A stretch of DNA of 64,000 nucleotides from Marinicauda algicola (GCF_017161425.1 NZ_CP071057.1:62001-126000); one strand, 5' to 3'. Counted from the stretch's first letter, positions 24,473 through 34,892 are shown. The notes: generated by a model from the letters alone, not told the origin. Numbers and translations are program-made.

Positions 24473-26230
24473 TCAGTCCTGCGTGTCCGCGTCCATCATC
24501 TCGTCGCGAAGGCCGCGGAATTCATTGCCCTCGTACCAGTTCGGCCAGAGATCGCTGTCGGCGACCCGGCGCGAGACCTCGTACATCAGGCGCGCGTCCT
24601 CCACGAAGCCGGAGAGATCCCAGCTCGGATCCCACTCGTCGCTCGGCTTGTGATAGGCGTCGGTGCGGTAGGCCGCCTCGATCTGGGCGACGAATTCGCG
24701 CCCTTGCGTCCGGCTGATCGAGCCGCCGTCGGCATAGAGCATCGGAACGCCCTTGCGCGCGAGGCTCACATGGTCGGAGCGATAGAAATAGCCCGCCTCC
24801 GGGTTCGGGTCGGGGGAGAGGTAGCGGCCCACTTCGCTCGCTTCCTCCGCCAGCAGGTCTTCGAGCTCGCTCGCGCCGAAGCCGATGACCACCACGTCCT
24901 CGGTCGGGCCCACGGGCAGCATGCCGTCGAAATTGAAGCCGCCGACCGTCTTGTCCAGCGGGACCAGCGGGTTCTCCGCATAATAGGCCGAGCCCAGCAG
25001 GCCCTGCTCCTCGGCGGTGACGGCGACGAAGATCACCGAGCGGTCGGGCGTGTCCCCGGCCGTGGCGTAGCGCTGGGCGATCTCCAGCATGGCCGAGGTG
25101 CCGGTCGCATTGTCGACCGCGCCGTTGTAGATCTGGTCCTCGCCCGCGAAGTTCAGCCGCTCGCCGATATGGTCCCAGTGGGCCATGAAAAGGACGTGCT
25201 CGTCCGGGCGCACGTCGCCCGCGACGCGGCCGGCGACGTTGCGCGAGATGTTGGTCTCGAAGCTCTGGTGGAGCTCCGCCGAGAGCGTCGCGCCTTCGAG
25301 CGCCACGGGCTCGAAGCCCGGGCTCGCCGCCGCGATGGCCAGCGCGTCGAAATCGAGCCCGACCGCCTCGAACAGGTCCTGCGCGACCTCGAGCTGGATC
25401 CAGCCCTGCACGTCGACGAAGTCGTAGCCCTCGGGCGGAACGAGCGAGGATTGCGGGCCGGTCCAGGAGCTGAACACGACTTCCCACGGATAGGAGGCCG
25501 GCTCGGTCTGGTGCACGATGATCGCGCCCTCCGCGCCCTGGCGCGCGGCTTCCTCGTACTTGTAGGTCCACCGCCCGTAATAGGTCATGGACTGGCCGGT
25601 GAAGAGCCCGCTTTCCGGATCGGCGAAGCCGGGATCGTTGACGAGGATGACGACGGTCTTGCCCTCGACGTCGAGGCCTTCGTAGTCGTTCCAGCCGTAT
25701 TCCGGCGCGACGATGCCGTAGCCGACGAAGACCAGCTCGGAGTCCTCCAGCGTCACCGTCTCCTCGGCGTTCTGCGACCAGTAGACCGCGTCCGCGCCCA
25801 GCTCGAGGCCCATCGGCTCGCCGTCGACGGCGATGTCGTAGCGGGAGGCTTCCTCGTCGAGCGTGATCTGCAGGAGCGGCACGTCCTGGAACCAGGTGCC
25901 GTTCTCCCCGGCCGGTTCCAGACCCATCATCGCCATTTCCTCGGCGATCCAGTCGGCCGCGGGCTCGCCCTTCTCGGTGCCCGGGCCGCGTCCGCCGAAG
26001 CGGTCGTCGGCGAGCGTGGCGATGCGGTAGGCGAAATCGGCCTCGGTGATCGCCGCATCGGTCGGTTCGTGCACCGGCCAATCGGCCCCGTCCATGCCGA
26101 CGGATTCGTCGACGGCGGCGGTCTCCTGTGCCGCGTCGGCGGCGTCCTCGGCGTCCGGCGCGGGCTCGCCGCAGGCGGCGAGCGCGAAGCCCGCCGCGGC
26201 GGCACCCAGAAGCAGGTTCAGGCGTTGCAT
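24473..26230 (-). CDS. Lipoprotein M28 metallopeptidase with PA domain
   Basis: A 585-residue exported zinc peptidase. Residues 1-20 are a lipoprotein signal ending LAAC (Cys20), followed by an acidic Ala-rich linker. A protease-associated insert occurs before the catalytic domain. M28 zinc ligands are visible: AHWDHIG, NGAVDNATG, VTAEEQGLLGS (catalytic Glu), FNFDGM and a C-terminal YHKPSDEW. It probably releases amino acids from peptides at the cell envelope. AGGGGAGA lies 8 nt before the ATG. Confidence 0.93.
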   Translation of the reverse strand: MQRLNLLLGAAAAGFALAACGEPAPDAEDAADAAQETAAVDESVGMDGADWPVHEPTDAAITEADFAYRIATLADDRFGGRGPGTEKGEPAADWIAEEMAMMGLEPAGENGTWFQDVPLLQITLDEEASRYDIAVDGEPMGLELGADAVYWSQNAEETVTLEDSELVFVGYGIVAPEYGWNDYEGLDVEGKTVVILVNDPGFADPESGLFTGQSMTYYGRWTYKYEEAARQGAEGAIIVHQTEPASYPWEVVFSSWTGPQSSLVPPEGYDFVDVQGWIQLEVAQDLFEAVGLDFDALAIAAASPGFEPVALEGATLSAELHQSFETNISRNVAGRVAGDVRPDEHVLFMAHWDHIGERLNFAGEDQIYNGAVDNATGTSAMLEIAQRYATAGDTPDRSVIFVAVTAEEQGLLGSAYYAENPLVPLDKTVGGFNFDGMLPVGPTEDVVVIGFGASELEDLLAEEASEVGRYLSPDPNPEAGYFYRSDHVSLARKGVPMLYADGGSISRTQGREFVAQIEAAYRTDAYHKPSDEWDPSWDLSGFVEDARLMYEVSRRVADSDLWPNWYEGNEFRGLRDEMMDADTQD

Positions 26231-26383
26231 GGGTCGTCTCCCCTTGTGGTCATGTGCGCGTAAACATGCACTGCCAGCGCGCGAGCGCAAGGCTGGCGCG
26301 CGCCTCGACACCGGCCGGGCCTCGACAGAGGCGGGCCCGCCGGTTCACAGTGAACACGGTTCACGCCGGACAGGGGATGGCCC

Positions 26384-27325
26384 GTGCAGATCGACATGAC
26401 CGAGCTCGACACCTGGCAGATCTCGCTCGATCCGCGCTTCGAGCTCATCATGCCGGTCGGGCTCGTCGTCATGATGTTCGCGGTCGCGCTGGCCTTGAAG
26501 ATCGAGGACTTCGCCTTCCTCAGGCGCTATCCGGCGCGGTTCGCCGGAGCGGCGTCGTCCCAGATCGTGGGCCTGCCGCTCCTGACCCTGATCCTCGTCT
26601 GGATCATCCAGCCCATCCCCTCGATCGCCTTCGGCATGATCGTGGTGGCCTGTTGTCCGGGCGGCAATGTCTCGAACTTCATCACCCATCTCGCGCGCGG
26701 CAACACCGCGCTGTCGGTCTCGCTGACCGCGACCTCGAGCCTCGCCGCCGCGCTGGTGACGCCGATCTCGATCCTGTTCTGGTCGAGCCTCTATCCGCCC
26801 GCGGCCGGGATCGTCGAGGCGGTCGAGGTGGAGGCCGGACCCTTCATCCTCTCGATGGGCGCGCTGCTCGCCCTGCCGATCGCGGCGGGCATGGCCGTGC
26901 GCCACTATCATCCCGCCATCGCGGTGCGCATCCGCCCGGTCTTCATGATCGCGGCGCTGACCATCATTGTCGCGCTGGTCGCGAGCGGGGTGGCGCGCAA
27001 TCCGCAGATGTTCATGGCCACCGGCCTCGTCGTGCTCGCCATCGCGGCGCTGCACAATGCGCTCGCCTTCGGGCTCGGCTGGGTGACCGGCAGGGCGCTC
27101 GGCTTCGACGCGAAGGGCCGGCGCACCATGACCTTCGAGGTCGGCATCCAGAATGCGGGCCTCGGGCTGATGATCGTCATCGCCGTGTTCGGCGGCACCG
27201 GGGGTGCGGTCGCCATGACCGGCACGTGGTCGATCTGGCACCTGATCAGCGGCCTCCTGCTCGCCGCCGGCTTCCGCGCGCTCGACGGCTGGCAGGCGAG
27301 GGGGCAGGTGAAGGCGGCGGAGTAG
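26384..27325 (+). CDS. Bile acid:sodium symporter family (BASS) transporter
   Basis: A 313-residue membrane protein with nine to ten hydrophobic helices. The family signatures VVACCPGGNVSNFITHLARGNTALSVSLTATSS and FEVGIQNAGLGLMI contain the sodium-binding residues of the crossed helices. The substrate is unknown; relatives move organic anions. A GTG at 26384 is chosen from GGGGA spacing; an ATG lies at 26396. It lies 95 nt before the D-aminoacylase-like gene and may be co-transcribed. Confidence 0.9.
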   Translation: MQIDMTELDTWQISLDPRFELIMPVGLVVMMFAVALALKIEDFAFLRRYPARFAGAASSQIVGLPLLTLILVWIIQPIPSIAFGMIVVACCPGGNVSNFITHLARGNTALSVSLTATSSLAAALVTPISILFWSSLYPPAAGIVEAVEVEAGPFILSMGALLALPIAAGMAVRHYHPAIAVRIRPVFMIAALTIIVALVASGVARNPQMFMATGLVVLAIAALHNALAFGLGWVTGRALGFDAKGRRTMTFEVGIQNAGLGLMIVIAVFGGTGGAVAMTGTWSIWHLISGLLLAAGFRALDGWQARGQVKAAE

Positions 27326-27420
27326 AGGGCGGCGCCTGGTGCTCCGGCGGCAGGCCGGGCGCGACGATTATGGCCCTCTTCCCCGGACGGGGGAGAGGGA
27401 GAAAGACGGGAGACAGCGTC

Positions 27421-29199
27421 ATGTACGATCTCAAGATCACCGGCGGCACGATATACGACGGCACGGGCGGCGCGCCCTTCACCGGCGACATCGCGGTCAG
27501 GAACGGCCGCATCGTCGCGGTCGGGCAGGCCCCCGGGGACGCGCGCGAGACGATCGACGCGGCGGGGATGATCGTCACCCCCGGCTTTATCGACGTGCAC
27601 ACCCATTATGACGGCCAGGCGACCTGGGACGACCGGCTGGAGCCCTCCATCCGCCACGGCGTGACCACCGCGGTGATGGGCAATTGCGGCGTCGGCTTCG
27701 CGCCGGTCCGGCCCTCCGACCACGAGCGCCTGGTCAAGCTCATGGAGGGGGTGGAGGACATTCCCGGCACCGCGCTCGCCGAGGGGCTCACGTGGGAGTG
27801 GGAGAGCTTTCCCGAATACATGGACGCGCTGGAGACCACCCCGCGCACCATGGATATCGCTGCCCTGATCCCGCACGACCCGGTGCGCGTCTACGTCATG
27901 GACGAGCGCGCGAGCTTCGACGCGCAGGCCACCGAGGAAGAGATCGCGAGGATGCGCGATCTCGTGCGCGAGGGGCTGGAGGCCGGCGCCATCGGCTTTT
28001 CCACCGGGCGTTCGGACCTTCACCGCACCGCGGACGGGGAATGGACCCCGGCGAGCGAGGCCACCGCCAAGGAACTCGCCGGCATCGCCAGCGCCTTCGA
28101 GGGGCTGGACCACGGCGTCCTTCAGGCGGTCTCCGACTTCGATCTCGAACGCGAGGGCGACCGCTTTCCCGGCGAGTGGGCGGTGATCGAGGCCTATGTG
28201 AAGGCCGGCGGCGGGCGGCCCTTCTCCATGTCGCTGATGCAGCGCGACTTCGCGCCCGACCAGTGGAAGAAGATCCTGGCCGGCATCGAGGACCTGAACC
28301 GCCAGGGCTATGACGCCCGTGTCCAGGTCGCCCCGCGCGCCATCGGCGTGTTTCTGGGCCTGCAATGCACCTTCCACCCCTTCATGGGCTATCCCGCCTA
28401 CAAGGAAATCGCCCACCTCCCGCTGGACGAGCGCGTGGCGATCATGAAGACCCCGGAATTCAAGGCGAAGCTCCTCGCCCAGAAGTCCGACAAGCTGTCC
28501 GGGCCCGGCTCCTCGGTCCCGCCCATCGCCGATCTGCTGATCGAGCACATGGAATTCGCGGCGGAAAAGCTCTTCACGCTCTCCGGCCAGCCCGATTACG
28601 AGCAGCCGCCCGAGCAGAGCATCGCCGCGAAGGCGCGCGCCCGCGGCGTCAGCGTGTGGGAGCAGCTCTACGACACCGTCATCGCCCGCCAGGGTCGCGA
28701 ACTCATCTACCTGCCCATCTACAATTACACCGAGCTCAGCTACGAGAACGTGCTGACCATGATGAAGCACCCCCAGGCGATCATGGGCCTGTCGGACGGA
28801 GGCGCCCATGTCGGCACGGTCTGCGATGCGAGCTTCCCGACCTATCTGCTGAGTTACTGGACCCGCGACCGCACGCGCGGCGCGCAGATCGCTCTGCCCC
28901 GCGCCGTGCAGATGCTCACCGCCGATCTCGCCGACTATCTGGGGCTGGACGATCGCGGCCGCATCGCGCCGGGCCTGAAGGCCGACCTCAACGTCATCGA
29001 CTACGGCGCGCTGGCCCTGGAAGCCCCCCACCTCGTCAAAGACCTCCCCGCCGGCGGCCAGCGCCTCTTGCAGGGCGCGAAGGGTTATGTCGCCACGATC
29101 GTCAGCGGGCAGGTCGTGGTGCGGGACGACGTGGTGACGGACGCACGCCCCGGCCGGCTGGTAAGGGCAGGGCGGCAGATGGCGCTGGCGGCGGAGTAG
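27421..29199 (+). CDS. N-acyl-D-amino-acid deacylase-like amidohydrolase
   Basis: A 592-residue zinc amidohydrolase of the D-aminoacylase type. Motifs in order are [18 protein letters not shown] (HxH metal site), [18 protein letters not shown] (the Cys seen in D-aminoacylases), [15 protein letters not shown], and LSDGGAHVG with the late metal Asp. There is no signal peptide, so it is cytoplasmic. It probably acts on N-acyl-D-amino acids or related amides. A BASS transporter gene precedes it and might import a substrate, which is inference. Confidence 0.9.
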   Translation: MYDLKITGGTIYDGTGGAPFTGDIAVRNGRIVAVGQAPGDARETIDAAGMIVTPGFIDVHTHYDGQATWDDRLEPSIRHGVTTAVMGNCGVGFAPVRPSDHERLVKLMEGVEDIPGTALAEGLTWEWESFPEYMDALETTPRTMDIAALIPHDPVRVYVMDERASFDAQATEEEIARMRDLVREGLEAGAIGFSTGRSDLHRTADGEWTPASEATAKELAGIASAFEGLDHGVLQAVSDFDLEREGDRFPGEWAVIEAYVKAGGGRPFSMSLMQRDFAPDQWKKILAGIEDLNRQGYDARVQVAPRAIGVFLGLQCTFHPFMGYPAYKEIAHLPLDERVAIMKTPEFKAKLLAQKSDKLSGPGSSVPPIADLLIEHMEFAAEKLFTLSGQPDYEQPPEQSIAAKARARGVSVWEQLYDTVIARQGRELIYLPIYNYTELSYENVLTMMKHPQAIMGLSDGGAHVGTVCDASFPTYLLSYWTRDRTRGAQIALPRAVQMLTADLADYLGLDDRGRIAPGLKADLNVIDYGALALEAPHLVKDLPAGGQRLLQGAKGYVATIVSGQVVVRDDVVTDARPGRLVRAGRQMALAAE

Positions 29200-29333
29200 G
29201 GGCCCGCCTGGAAGGGCGGATCGCGGCCAGCCACGTGCACGCTTCGAGGCTCCGCGCTTTGCGCGGAACACCTCGGCATCAGGAAGCTGTGCCGGATGGG
29301 CGGAGGCACAGCGCCGCGTGCCTCCCCGACCCC

Positions 29334-30089
29334 CTACCTCACATAGCTCGCGCCATTCACGTCGAAGGTCGCTCCGGTCGCGGACCGGCATGCGCCGGTG
29401 AGCAGGAACGCCGTCAGGCGGCCGATCTCGCGGGGCTCGGCGATCTCGCCGAGCGGGATTTCCGCCTCGGCCCGGGCGCGGGCGGCCTCGTCCTGCGGGC
29501 CCATCTCGGTGTCGATCCAGCCCGGGGCAATGGCGTAGGCGAGAAGGCCCTGGCCCGACCAGGCCCGCGCGAAGGTCTTCACCGTGGCCACGAGCCCGGC
29601 CTTGGCCGCGGCATAGGCGGCGTGTTCCGGATCGTCGCCGCGCTGGGCGGCGCGGCTCGCGATGGCGACGATGGCACCGGGGGTATCGGTGCCGACATGG
29701 TCGTTGGCGGCCTCGCGCATCAGGTCGACGGCCGAGTGCAGGTCGACCTCCATCACCCGGCCCCAGGCCTCGCGCCAGGCGCCATAGTCCTCGAAGGCCG
29801 GGCTGGCATCGAAAATGCCGTGATTGACCACGAGCCCGTCGAGCCGCCCGCCGGCGAGGCGTTTCGCTTCAGCCCAGGCGTCCGGTGCGGCGCCCGGCAC
29901 GGCGAAGTCGGCCTGGACGATGCCGGCGCAGTGCGGGCCGAGTTCGCTCGCCAGGGCTTCGGCCGCCTCGCGCGAGGCCGAGCAATGCAGCACCACGCGG
30001 CCTCCGAGCGCGCGGATCTCGCGCGCGATCGCCGCGCCGGTGCCGCGCGAGGAGCCGGTGACGAAAAAGATCTGGCCATCGAGGGTCAT
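29334..30089 (-). CDS. Short-chain dehydrogenase/reductase
   Basis: A 251-residue classical SDR. The nucleotide motif TGSSRGTG occupies 11-18, the NAG-equivalent is VVNHGIFD, and the catalytic Ser lies in IVAIASRAA with YAAAK as the Tyr-x3-Lys motif. IAPGWIDTEMG follows. The N-terminal SSR suggests NADP(H). The C-terminal GATFDVNGASYVR is typical of FabG-like members. The substrate is unknown. GGGAG lies 6 nt before the ATG at 30089. Confidence 0.9.
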   Translation of the reverse strand: MTLDGQIFFVTGSSRGTGAAIAREIRALGGRVVLHCSASREAAEALASELGPHCAGIVQADFAVPGAAPDAWAEAKRLAGGRLDGLVVNHGIFDASPAFEDYGAWREAWGRVMEVDLHSAVDLMREAANDHVGTDTPGAIVAIASRAAQRGDDPEHAAYAAAKAGLVATVKTFARAWSGQGLLAYAIAPGWIDTEMGPQDEAARARAEAEIPLGEIAEPREIGRLTAFLLTGACRSATGATFDVNGASYVR

Positions 30090-30304
30090 GGGGCGCTCCC
30101 GGCGCTGGGGTGAGCCGCGCCACTGAGGGACACGGGGGCAGAGCGCGCAGAAGGACCCCATCCGCGCGCCGCGTTCAAGGCCGGCCTGCACCGCTCTCGC
30201 GGGGTGCGGGGCGCCGACTCCCGTCCCATCCCGGCGCGACCGGACCTTGAGGTCCTGGCGCGGGCGGTGTTCTATCGTGCGCCACCCTTGGCACCGGAGA
30301 TCTC

Positions 30305-32140
30305 ATGACCGTACGCTTGTTTGCCATCGCCCTTGCGCTCGCCCCGGCTGCCGCGCTCGCGCAGGAGGACGCCGCCGCGCCGGTGATCTACGAGGTCTCG
30401 TTCGACAACGCCGTCCACAATGAGGCGCGCGTCAGTATCGCGTTTTCCGAGCTGGATGCCGGTCCGCTGACCGTGCGCATGTCGCGGTCCTCGCCCGGTC
30501 GCTACGCAATCCACGAGTTCGCCAGGAATGTCTACGATGTCGGCGCGACGGGCCCGGACGGCGAGGCGCTGAGGGTCGTGCGCGAGGACCCCTATTCCTG
30601 GATCATCCCGGCGCACGAGGGCGAGGTTCGTTTCGCCTACACGCTCTATGCCGACCGTGCGGACGGAACCTATTCCCAGGTGGATACCAGCCACGCCCAT
30701 CTGAACATGCCCGCGACGTTTGCCTGGGCTCCGGGTCTGGAGGGGCGGCCGATCGAGGTCCGCTTCGAGCCGCTCGATCCGAACTGGCGCATCGCCACGC
30801 AGCTGGAACCGACCGAGGATCCGCACGTCTTCCGCGCCCCGAATCTCGCCTATTTCATGGACAGCCCGACCGAGATCAGCGATTTCGATCTTCGCGAATG
30901 GACGATCGGAGAGGGCGAGGACGCCCAAACGATCCGGCTGGCGGTCCATCATGATGGCACGTCGGCCGACATGGACGAGTACGCCCGGCGCGCCGAGCAG
31001 GTCGTTGCCGAGCAGGTCGCCCTGTTCGGGGAGGCGCCGGAGTTCGATTTCGGCACCTACACCTTCATCGCCGACTATCTGGCCCATGTGGACGGCGACG
31101 GAATGGAGCACCGCAACTCCACCATCCTTTCAAGCAGCCAGGGCCTGTACGAGGCCGCTTTCGCCCAGCTCGGCACGCTCAGCCACGAGTTCCTGCATGC
31201 CTGGAATGTCGAGCGGCTGCGTCCCGCAGAGCTCGAGCCCTTCGACTTCACGCAGGCCAATCCCTCGCCCGCGCTGTGGTTCGCGGAAGGGTTCACGTCC
31301 TACTACGACGGCCTGACCATTCACCGTGCCGGGATCGACGATCTCGACGCGTTTGCCGATGACCTGACGGGCCTCGTCAACTATGTCGCGAACGCCCCGG
31401 GGCGGCGGTTCTACGGACCGCAGGCGATGAGCCTGCGCGCCCCATTCGTCGACGCCGCCACCGCGATCGATCCGGACAATCACTCCAACATCTTCGTGTC
31501 CTACTATCCCTATGGCGCGGTCATCGGTCTCGGGCTCGATCTCACCCTGCGCCGCGATTTCGGCGTGACGCTCGACGACTACATGCGTCGGCTCTGGCAG
31601 ACGCACGGGCGCACCGAGACGCCCTACACCCAGGCCGATCTCGAAGCGGCCCTGGCCGATGTCAGCGGCGATGCGGGCTTCGCCGCGGAATTCTTCGACC
31701 GTCATATCGAGGACGGCGAGCTGCCAGACCTTGCTTCCCTGCTCGCCGAGGCCGGGCTGGTTCTGCAGCCCGCCCACCCGGGGGCGGCCTGGCTCGGCAC
31801 GGCGCGCTTCGATCAGCGCGGGGACGCGATGATCCTGTCGGCCAATACCCTGATCGGTCAGCCGCTCTACGATGCGGGGCTCGATCGCGGCGACGAGATC
31901 GTGCGGGTCGGTCGCTTCGAGATCGACAGTCCGCAGGACTGGTCGCAGGCCCTCGCGCGCCATGCGCCGGGCGACACCGTCGAGATCGTCTTCGTCCGGC
32001 TGGGCGAGACGCTGGCCGGCGAGATCGCGTTCGAAGAGGATCCCGCCCTGGAGGTCGTCACGCTGGAAAGCCGGGACGAGCGGCCCTCGCGCGCCCAGCG
32101 CCGCTTCCGCGATGCGTGGCTGGCAAGCCGGGCGGAGTAG
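30305..32140 (+). CDS. M61 family metallopeptidase (glycyl aminopeptidase-like) with PDZ
   Basis: A 611-residue exported zinc peptidase. A signal peptide ends near residue 19 (ALA-QED). An N-terminal beta domain precedes the catalytic domain with HEFLH at 294-298 (HExxH), then the third-ligand segment ALWFAEGFTSYYDGL. A PDZ-like domain near 495-560 includes GLDRGDEIVRVGRFEI. This order matches M61 enzymes. A periplasmic peptide-trimming role is expected. The gene is convergent with ychF, 6 nt apart. Confidence 0.93.
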   Translation: MTVRLFAIALALAPAAALAQEDAAAPVIYEVSFDNAVHNEARVSIAFSELDAGPLTVRMSRSSPGRYAIHEFARNVYDVGATGPDGEALRVVREDPYSWIIPAHEGEVRFAYTLYADRADGTYSQVDTSHAHLNMPATFAWAPGLEGRPIEVRFEPLDPNWRIATQLEPTEDPHVFRAPNLAYFMDSPTEISDFDLREWTIGEGEDAQTIRLAVHHDGTSADMDEYARRAEQVVAEQVALFGEAPEFDFGTYTFIADYLAHVDGDGMEHRNSTILSSSQGLYEAAFAQLGTLSHEFLHAWNVERLRPAELEPFDFTQANPSPALWFAEGFTSYYDGLTIHRAGIDDLDAFADDLTGLVNYVANAPGRRFYGPQAMSLRAPFVDAATAIDPDNHSNIFVSYYPYGAVIGLGLDLTLRRDFGVTLDDYMRRLWQTHGRTETPYTQADLEAALADVSGDAGFAAEFFDRHIEDGELPDLASLLAEAGLVLQPAHPGAAWLGTARFDQRGDAMILSANTLIGQPLYDAGLDRGDEIVRVGRFEIDSPQDWSQALARHAPGDTVEIVFVRLGETLAGEIAFEEDPALEVVTLESRDERPSRAQRRFRDAWLASRAE

Positions 32141-32146
32141 GGGGCG

Positions 32147-33244
32147 TCAGACGTTGAACTTGAACAGCATCACGTCGCCGTCCTTGACGATGTAGTCCTT
32201 GCCTTCCTGGCGCAGCTTGCCGGCCTCGCGCGCGCCGGCCTCCCCGCCATGGGCGACGTAATCGTCATAGGCGATGGTCTCGGCGCGGATGAAGCCCTTC
32301 TCGAAATCGCCGTGGATGACGCCGGCCGCCCTCGGTGCGGTCCACCCCGTGCGGATCGTCCAGGCGCGCGCCTCCTTCGGGCCGGCGGTGAAGTAGGTCG
32401 ACAGGCCCAGCAGCTGGTAGCCGGCATGGATCAGGCGGTTGAGGCCGGGCTCCTCGAGACCCAGGCTCTCGAGATATTCGGCGCGCTCGGATTCCTCGAG
32501 CAGGGCGAGCTCGGCCTCGATCTTGGCGCTGATCACCACCGCGATCGCGCCTTCCTGCTTCGCGCGCTCCTCCACCTGGCGGGAATAGGCATTGCCCGTG
32601 GCCGCGCTGTCCTCGTCGACATTGGCGACGAACAGGACGGGCTTCGAGGTCAGAAGCTGCAGCATGCGCCATTCGCGGCGCTGGTCCTCGGGCACCTGCG
32701 CGTTGCGCGCGGGCCTGCCTTCCTGCAGCTGTTCCAGGGCGAGATCGATCAGCCCGAGCTGGGCCTTCGCCTCCTTGTCGCCGGTCTTGGCCTTCTTCTC
32801 GACATTGGCTCGGCGCTTTTCCAGGCTCTCCATGTCGGCGAGCATCAGCTCGGTCTCCACGGTCTCGAAATCGGCGAGCGGGTCGACCTTGCCGGCCACG
32901 TGGGTGACGTCCTCGTCGTCGAAGCAGCGCAGCACGTACACCACCGCGTCGACCTCGCGGATATTGGCCAGGAACTGGTTGCCCAGGCCCTCGCCCTGGC
33001 TCGCGCCCTTAACGAGGCCCGCGATGTCCACGAAGCTCATGCGCGCCGGGATGACGTTCGCCGAGCCCGCGATCTCGGCGAGCTTCTGAAGGCGCGGCTC
33101 GGGCACCGCGACCTCGCCGACATTGGGCTCGATCGTGCAGAAGGGATAATTCGCCGCCTGCGCCGCCGCGGTCTGGGTGAGCGCGTTGAAGAGGGTCGAT
33201 TTACCGACGTTCGGCAGGCCGACAATGCCGCATTTGAAGCCCAT
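32147..33244 (-). CDS. ychF: Redox-responsive ATPase YchF/OLA1
   Basis: A 365-residue Obg-family P-loop NTPase that prefers ATP. G1 is GLPNVGKSTLFNAL, G3 is DIAGLVKGAS, and the altered G4 NVDE explains ATP preference in the family. The TGS-type C-terminal domain ends with EGKDYIVKDGDVMLFKFNV. It associates with ribosomes and stress responses. AAGGA lies 8 nt upstream of the ATG. It is next to pth, the classical bacterial linkage pth-ychF. Confidence 0.97.
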   Translation of the reverse strand: MGFKCGIVGLPNVGKSTLFNALTQTAAAQAANYPFCTIEPNVGEVAVPEPRLQKLAEIAGSANVIPARMSFVDIAGLVKGASQGEGLGNQFLANIREVDAVVYVLRCFDDEDVTHVAGKVDPLADFETVETELMLADMESLEKRRANVEKKAKTGDKEAKAQLGLIDLALEQLQEGRPARNAQVPEDQRREWRMLQLLTSKPVLFVANVDEDSAATGNAYSRQVEERAKQEGAIAVVISAKIEAELALLEESERAEYLESLGLEEPGLNRLIHAGYQLLGLSTYFTAGPKEARAWTIRTGWTAPRAAGVIHGDFEKGFIRAETIAYDDYVAHGGEAGAREAGKLRQEGKDYIVKDGDVMLFKFNV

Positions 33245-33352
33245 GGGGGAGGTCCTTGGAGATGTCTGATCCGGCCGGGCGGCCGTGCTGTGTCCGTGTT
33301 CGATCGAGGCCGCCCGTATATGGGCAAAGCGCCCTGCGCGCCAAGGGGGCGG

Positions 33353-33961
33353 TCAGTCCTTGCCGTTCTCCCCGCCCGGCGCCGGGGCGAGGTGGGTGAC
33401 CTTCGTCTGGAACGCGTCTTCCTGGCCCTCGGCCAGCAGCGGCACGGCGCGAGCGATGGCGTCGAGCAGGTTCGCGAACCAGTCCTCGATCTCCGCCTTG
33501 GAGAAGTCGGAGAGGACATGGCCGGTGACCTTGTCCTTGTGGCCGGGATGGCCGATGCCGATGCGCCCGCGGCGCACCTCGGGGCCGACATGGGCCAGGA
33601 TCGAGCGCATGCCGTTGTTTCCCCCGTGCCCGCCGCCGGTCTTGAGGCGGAACTTGCCCGGCGCGAGATCGATCTCGTCGTGGAACACGACGATGTCGGC
33701 CGGGGCGATTTTGTAGAACTCCGCCGCCGCGCGCACCGACAGGCCGGACTCGTTGTAATAGGTCTGCGGGCGCAGCAGCAGGACCTTCTTCGGGCCCGAT
33801 CCGGTCTGGATCACGCCCTCGCTGACGAGGCCGGAGAACTTCTCGCGCCACGGGCCGAAGCCGTGATCCTGGGCGATCGCCTCGACCGCCATGAAGCCGG
33901 CATTGTGCCGGTTGCCGGCATATTTCCCGCCCGGATTGCCGAGCCCGACGATGAGCTTCAT
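33353..33961 (-). CDS. pth: Peptidyl-tRNA hydrolase
   Basis: A 202-residue enzyme that frees peptidyl-tRNA that drops off ribosomes. Motifs are LIVGLGNPGGKYAGNRHNAGF (catalytic His19), RPQTYYNESG (substrate Asn), FHDEIDLAPG (Asp) and GGHGGNNGMRSI. The C-terminal extension of about 15 residues is acidic and low in complexity. It lies downstream of the L25 gene and upstream of ychF, a conserved order. Confidence 0.97.
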   Translation of the reverse strand: MKLIVGLGNPGGKYAGNRHNAGFMAVEAIAQDHGFGPWREKFSGLVSEGVIQTGSGPKKVLLLRPQTYYNESGLSVRAAAEFYKIAPADIVVFHDEIDLAPGKFRLKTGGGHGGNNGMRSILAHVGPEVRRGRIGIGHPGHKDKVTGHVLSDFSKAEIEDWFANLLDAIARAVPLLAEGQEDAFQTKVTHLAPAPGGENGKD

Positions 33962-33982
33962 CTCTTGCGCTCTCCCGGAAAC

Positions 33983-34023
33983 GAAAAGGGCGGCCGCCGA
34001 GTAACCGGAACGGACCGCCCTTT
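33983..34023 (-). terminator. Terminator after the L25 gene
   Basis: Arms AAAGGGCGG (33985-33993) and CCGCCCTTT (34015-34023) pair across a 21-nt interior. Read leftward, the hairpin ends in CCTTTTCG. It lies between the L25 stop and pth. Confidence 0.5.
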
Positions 34024-34052
34024 GGAACCTGGCGCGTGGCCTCTGGCCGAGC

Positions 34053-34736
34053 TTACTCGTGCTCGCCCTTCTTGGCCTCGTCCTCTTCCTCGTCTTCCAT
34101 CACCGAGTCGTCGCTCTGCTCGATGACCTCGGTCTCGATCTCTTCTTCCACGTCCGGCTCTTCCTCGACGAGGGCGCGCGAGGTCTGGATCGTGGCGATG
34201 GTGAAGTCGCGGTCGGTGATCGTCGGCTTGACGTTCTCCGGCAGCGCCACGTTGGAGATGTGCACCGCGTCGCCGATCTCGAGACCGGTGAGGTCCACCT
34301 CGATGGCTTCCGGGATGGAGCCGGCCGGGCAGTCGACCTCGATCTCGTGGCGCACCACGTTGAGCACGCCGCCACCTTCCAGGCCCGGCGACTTCTCTTC
34401 GTTGACGAAGTGGACCGGCACCTCGACGGTGATGATGGAGTCGGCTTCCACGCGGTAGAAGTCGATGTGCATCGGCTCGTCGCGGACCGGGTGGAACTGG
34501 ACCTCGCGGGTCAGGACCGACTGCTGCTCGCCCTTATGGTCGATCGCGATCATGTGGTTGAGGAACTTGCCCGAATTGATCGCCTTGACGACCTCGTTGG
34601 CCTTCAGGGCGATCGCGACGGGGTCCTTGCCGCCGCCATACAGGACGCCCGGCACCTGGCCGCTGCGGCGCGCTTCGCGGGCGCCGCCCTTGCCGGTGCG
34701 CTCGCGCACTTCAACGGAGAGAACGATATCGCTCAT
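34053..34736 (-). CDS. rplY: 50S ribosomal protein L25/general stress protein Ctc
   Basis: A 227-residue 5S rRNA-binding ribosomal protein of the long Ctc type. The N-terminal L25 domain shows RERTGKGGAREARRSGQVPGVLYGGGKDPVAIAL and the TL5-like C-terminal domain includes MHIDFYRVE and EVPVHFVNEEKSPGL. It ends in a strongly acidic tail rich in Glu and Asp, which is common in alphaproteobacterial members. It is upstream of pth and ychF. Confidence 0.96.
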   Translation of the reverse strand: MSDIVLSVEVRERTGKGGAREARRSGQVPGVLYGGGKDPVAIALKANEVVKAINSGKFLNHMIAIDHKGEQQSVLTREVQFHPVRDEPMHIDFYRVEADSIITVEVPVHFVNEEKSPGLEGGGVLNVVRHEIEVDCPAGSIPEAIEVDLTGLEIGDAVHISNVALPENVKPTITDRDFTIATIQTSRALVEEEPDVEEEIETEVIEQSDDSVMEDEEEDEAKKGEHE

Positions 34737-34892
34737 CGGTCCGGTCCTTCAAAAAAAGGTATCAAACACGAACGCCGCGAGCCCGCCGGTTGACGTGCCG
34801 CGGCATTCGAGTGCGCGCCGGGCCTGTCCCGTCGCGTTTCGAGCGGCGGCTAATAGCCGATCCCGCATCGCCACGCAACCGGCCCGGCATGT

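Noticed and set aside
26128-27420. Upstream extension of the D-aminoacylase-like frame (open from 26128)
   Set aside because: The extension is arginine/proline-rich nonsense that overlaps the BASS transporter in another frame; the family start MYDLKITGG at 27421 is clear.
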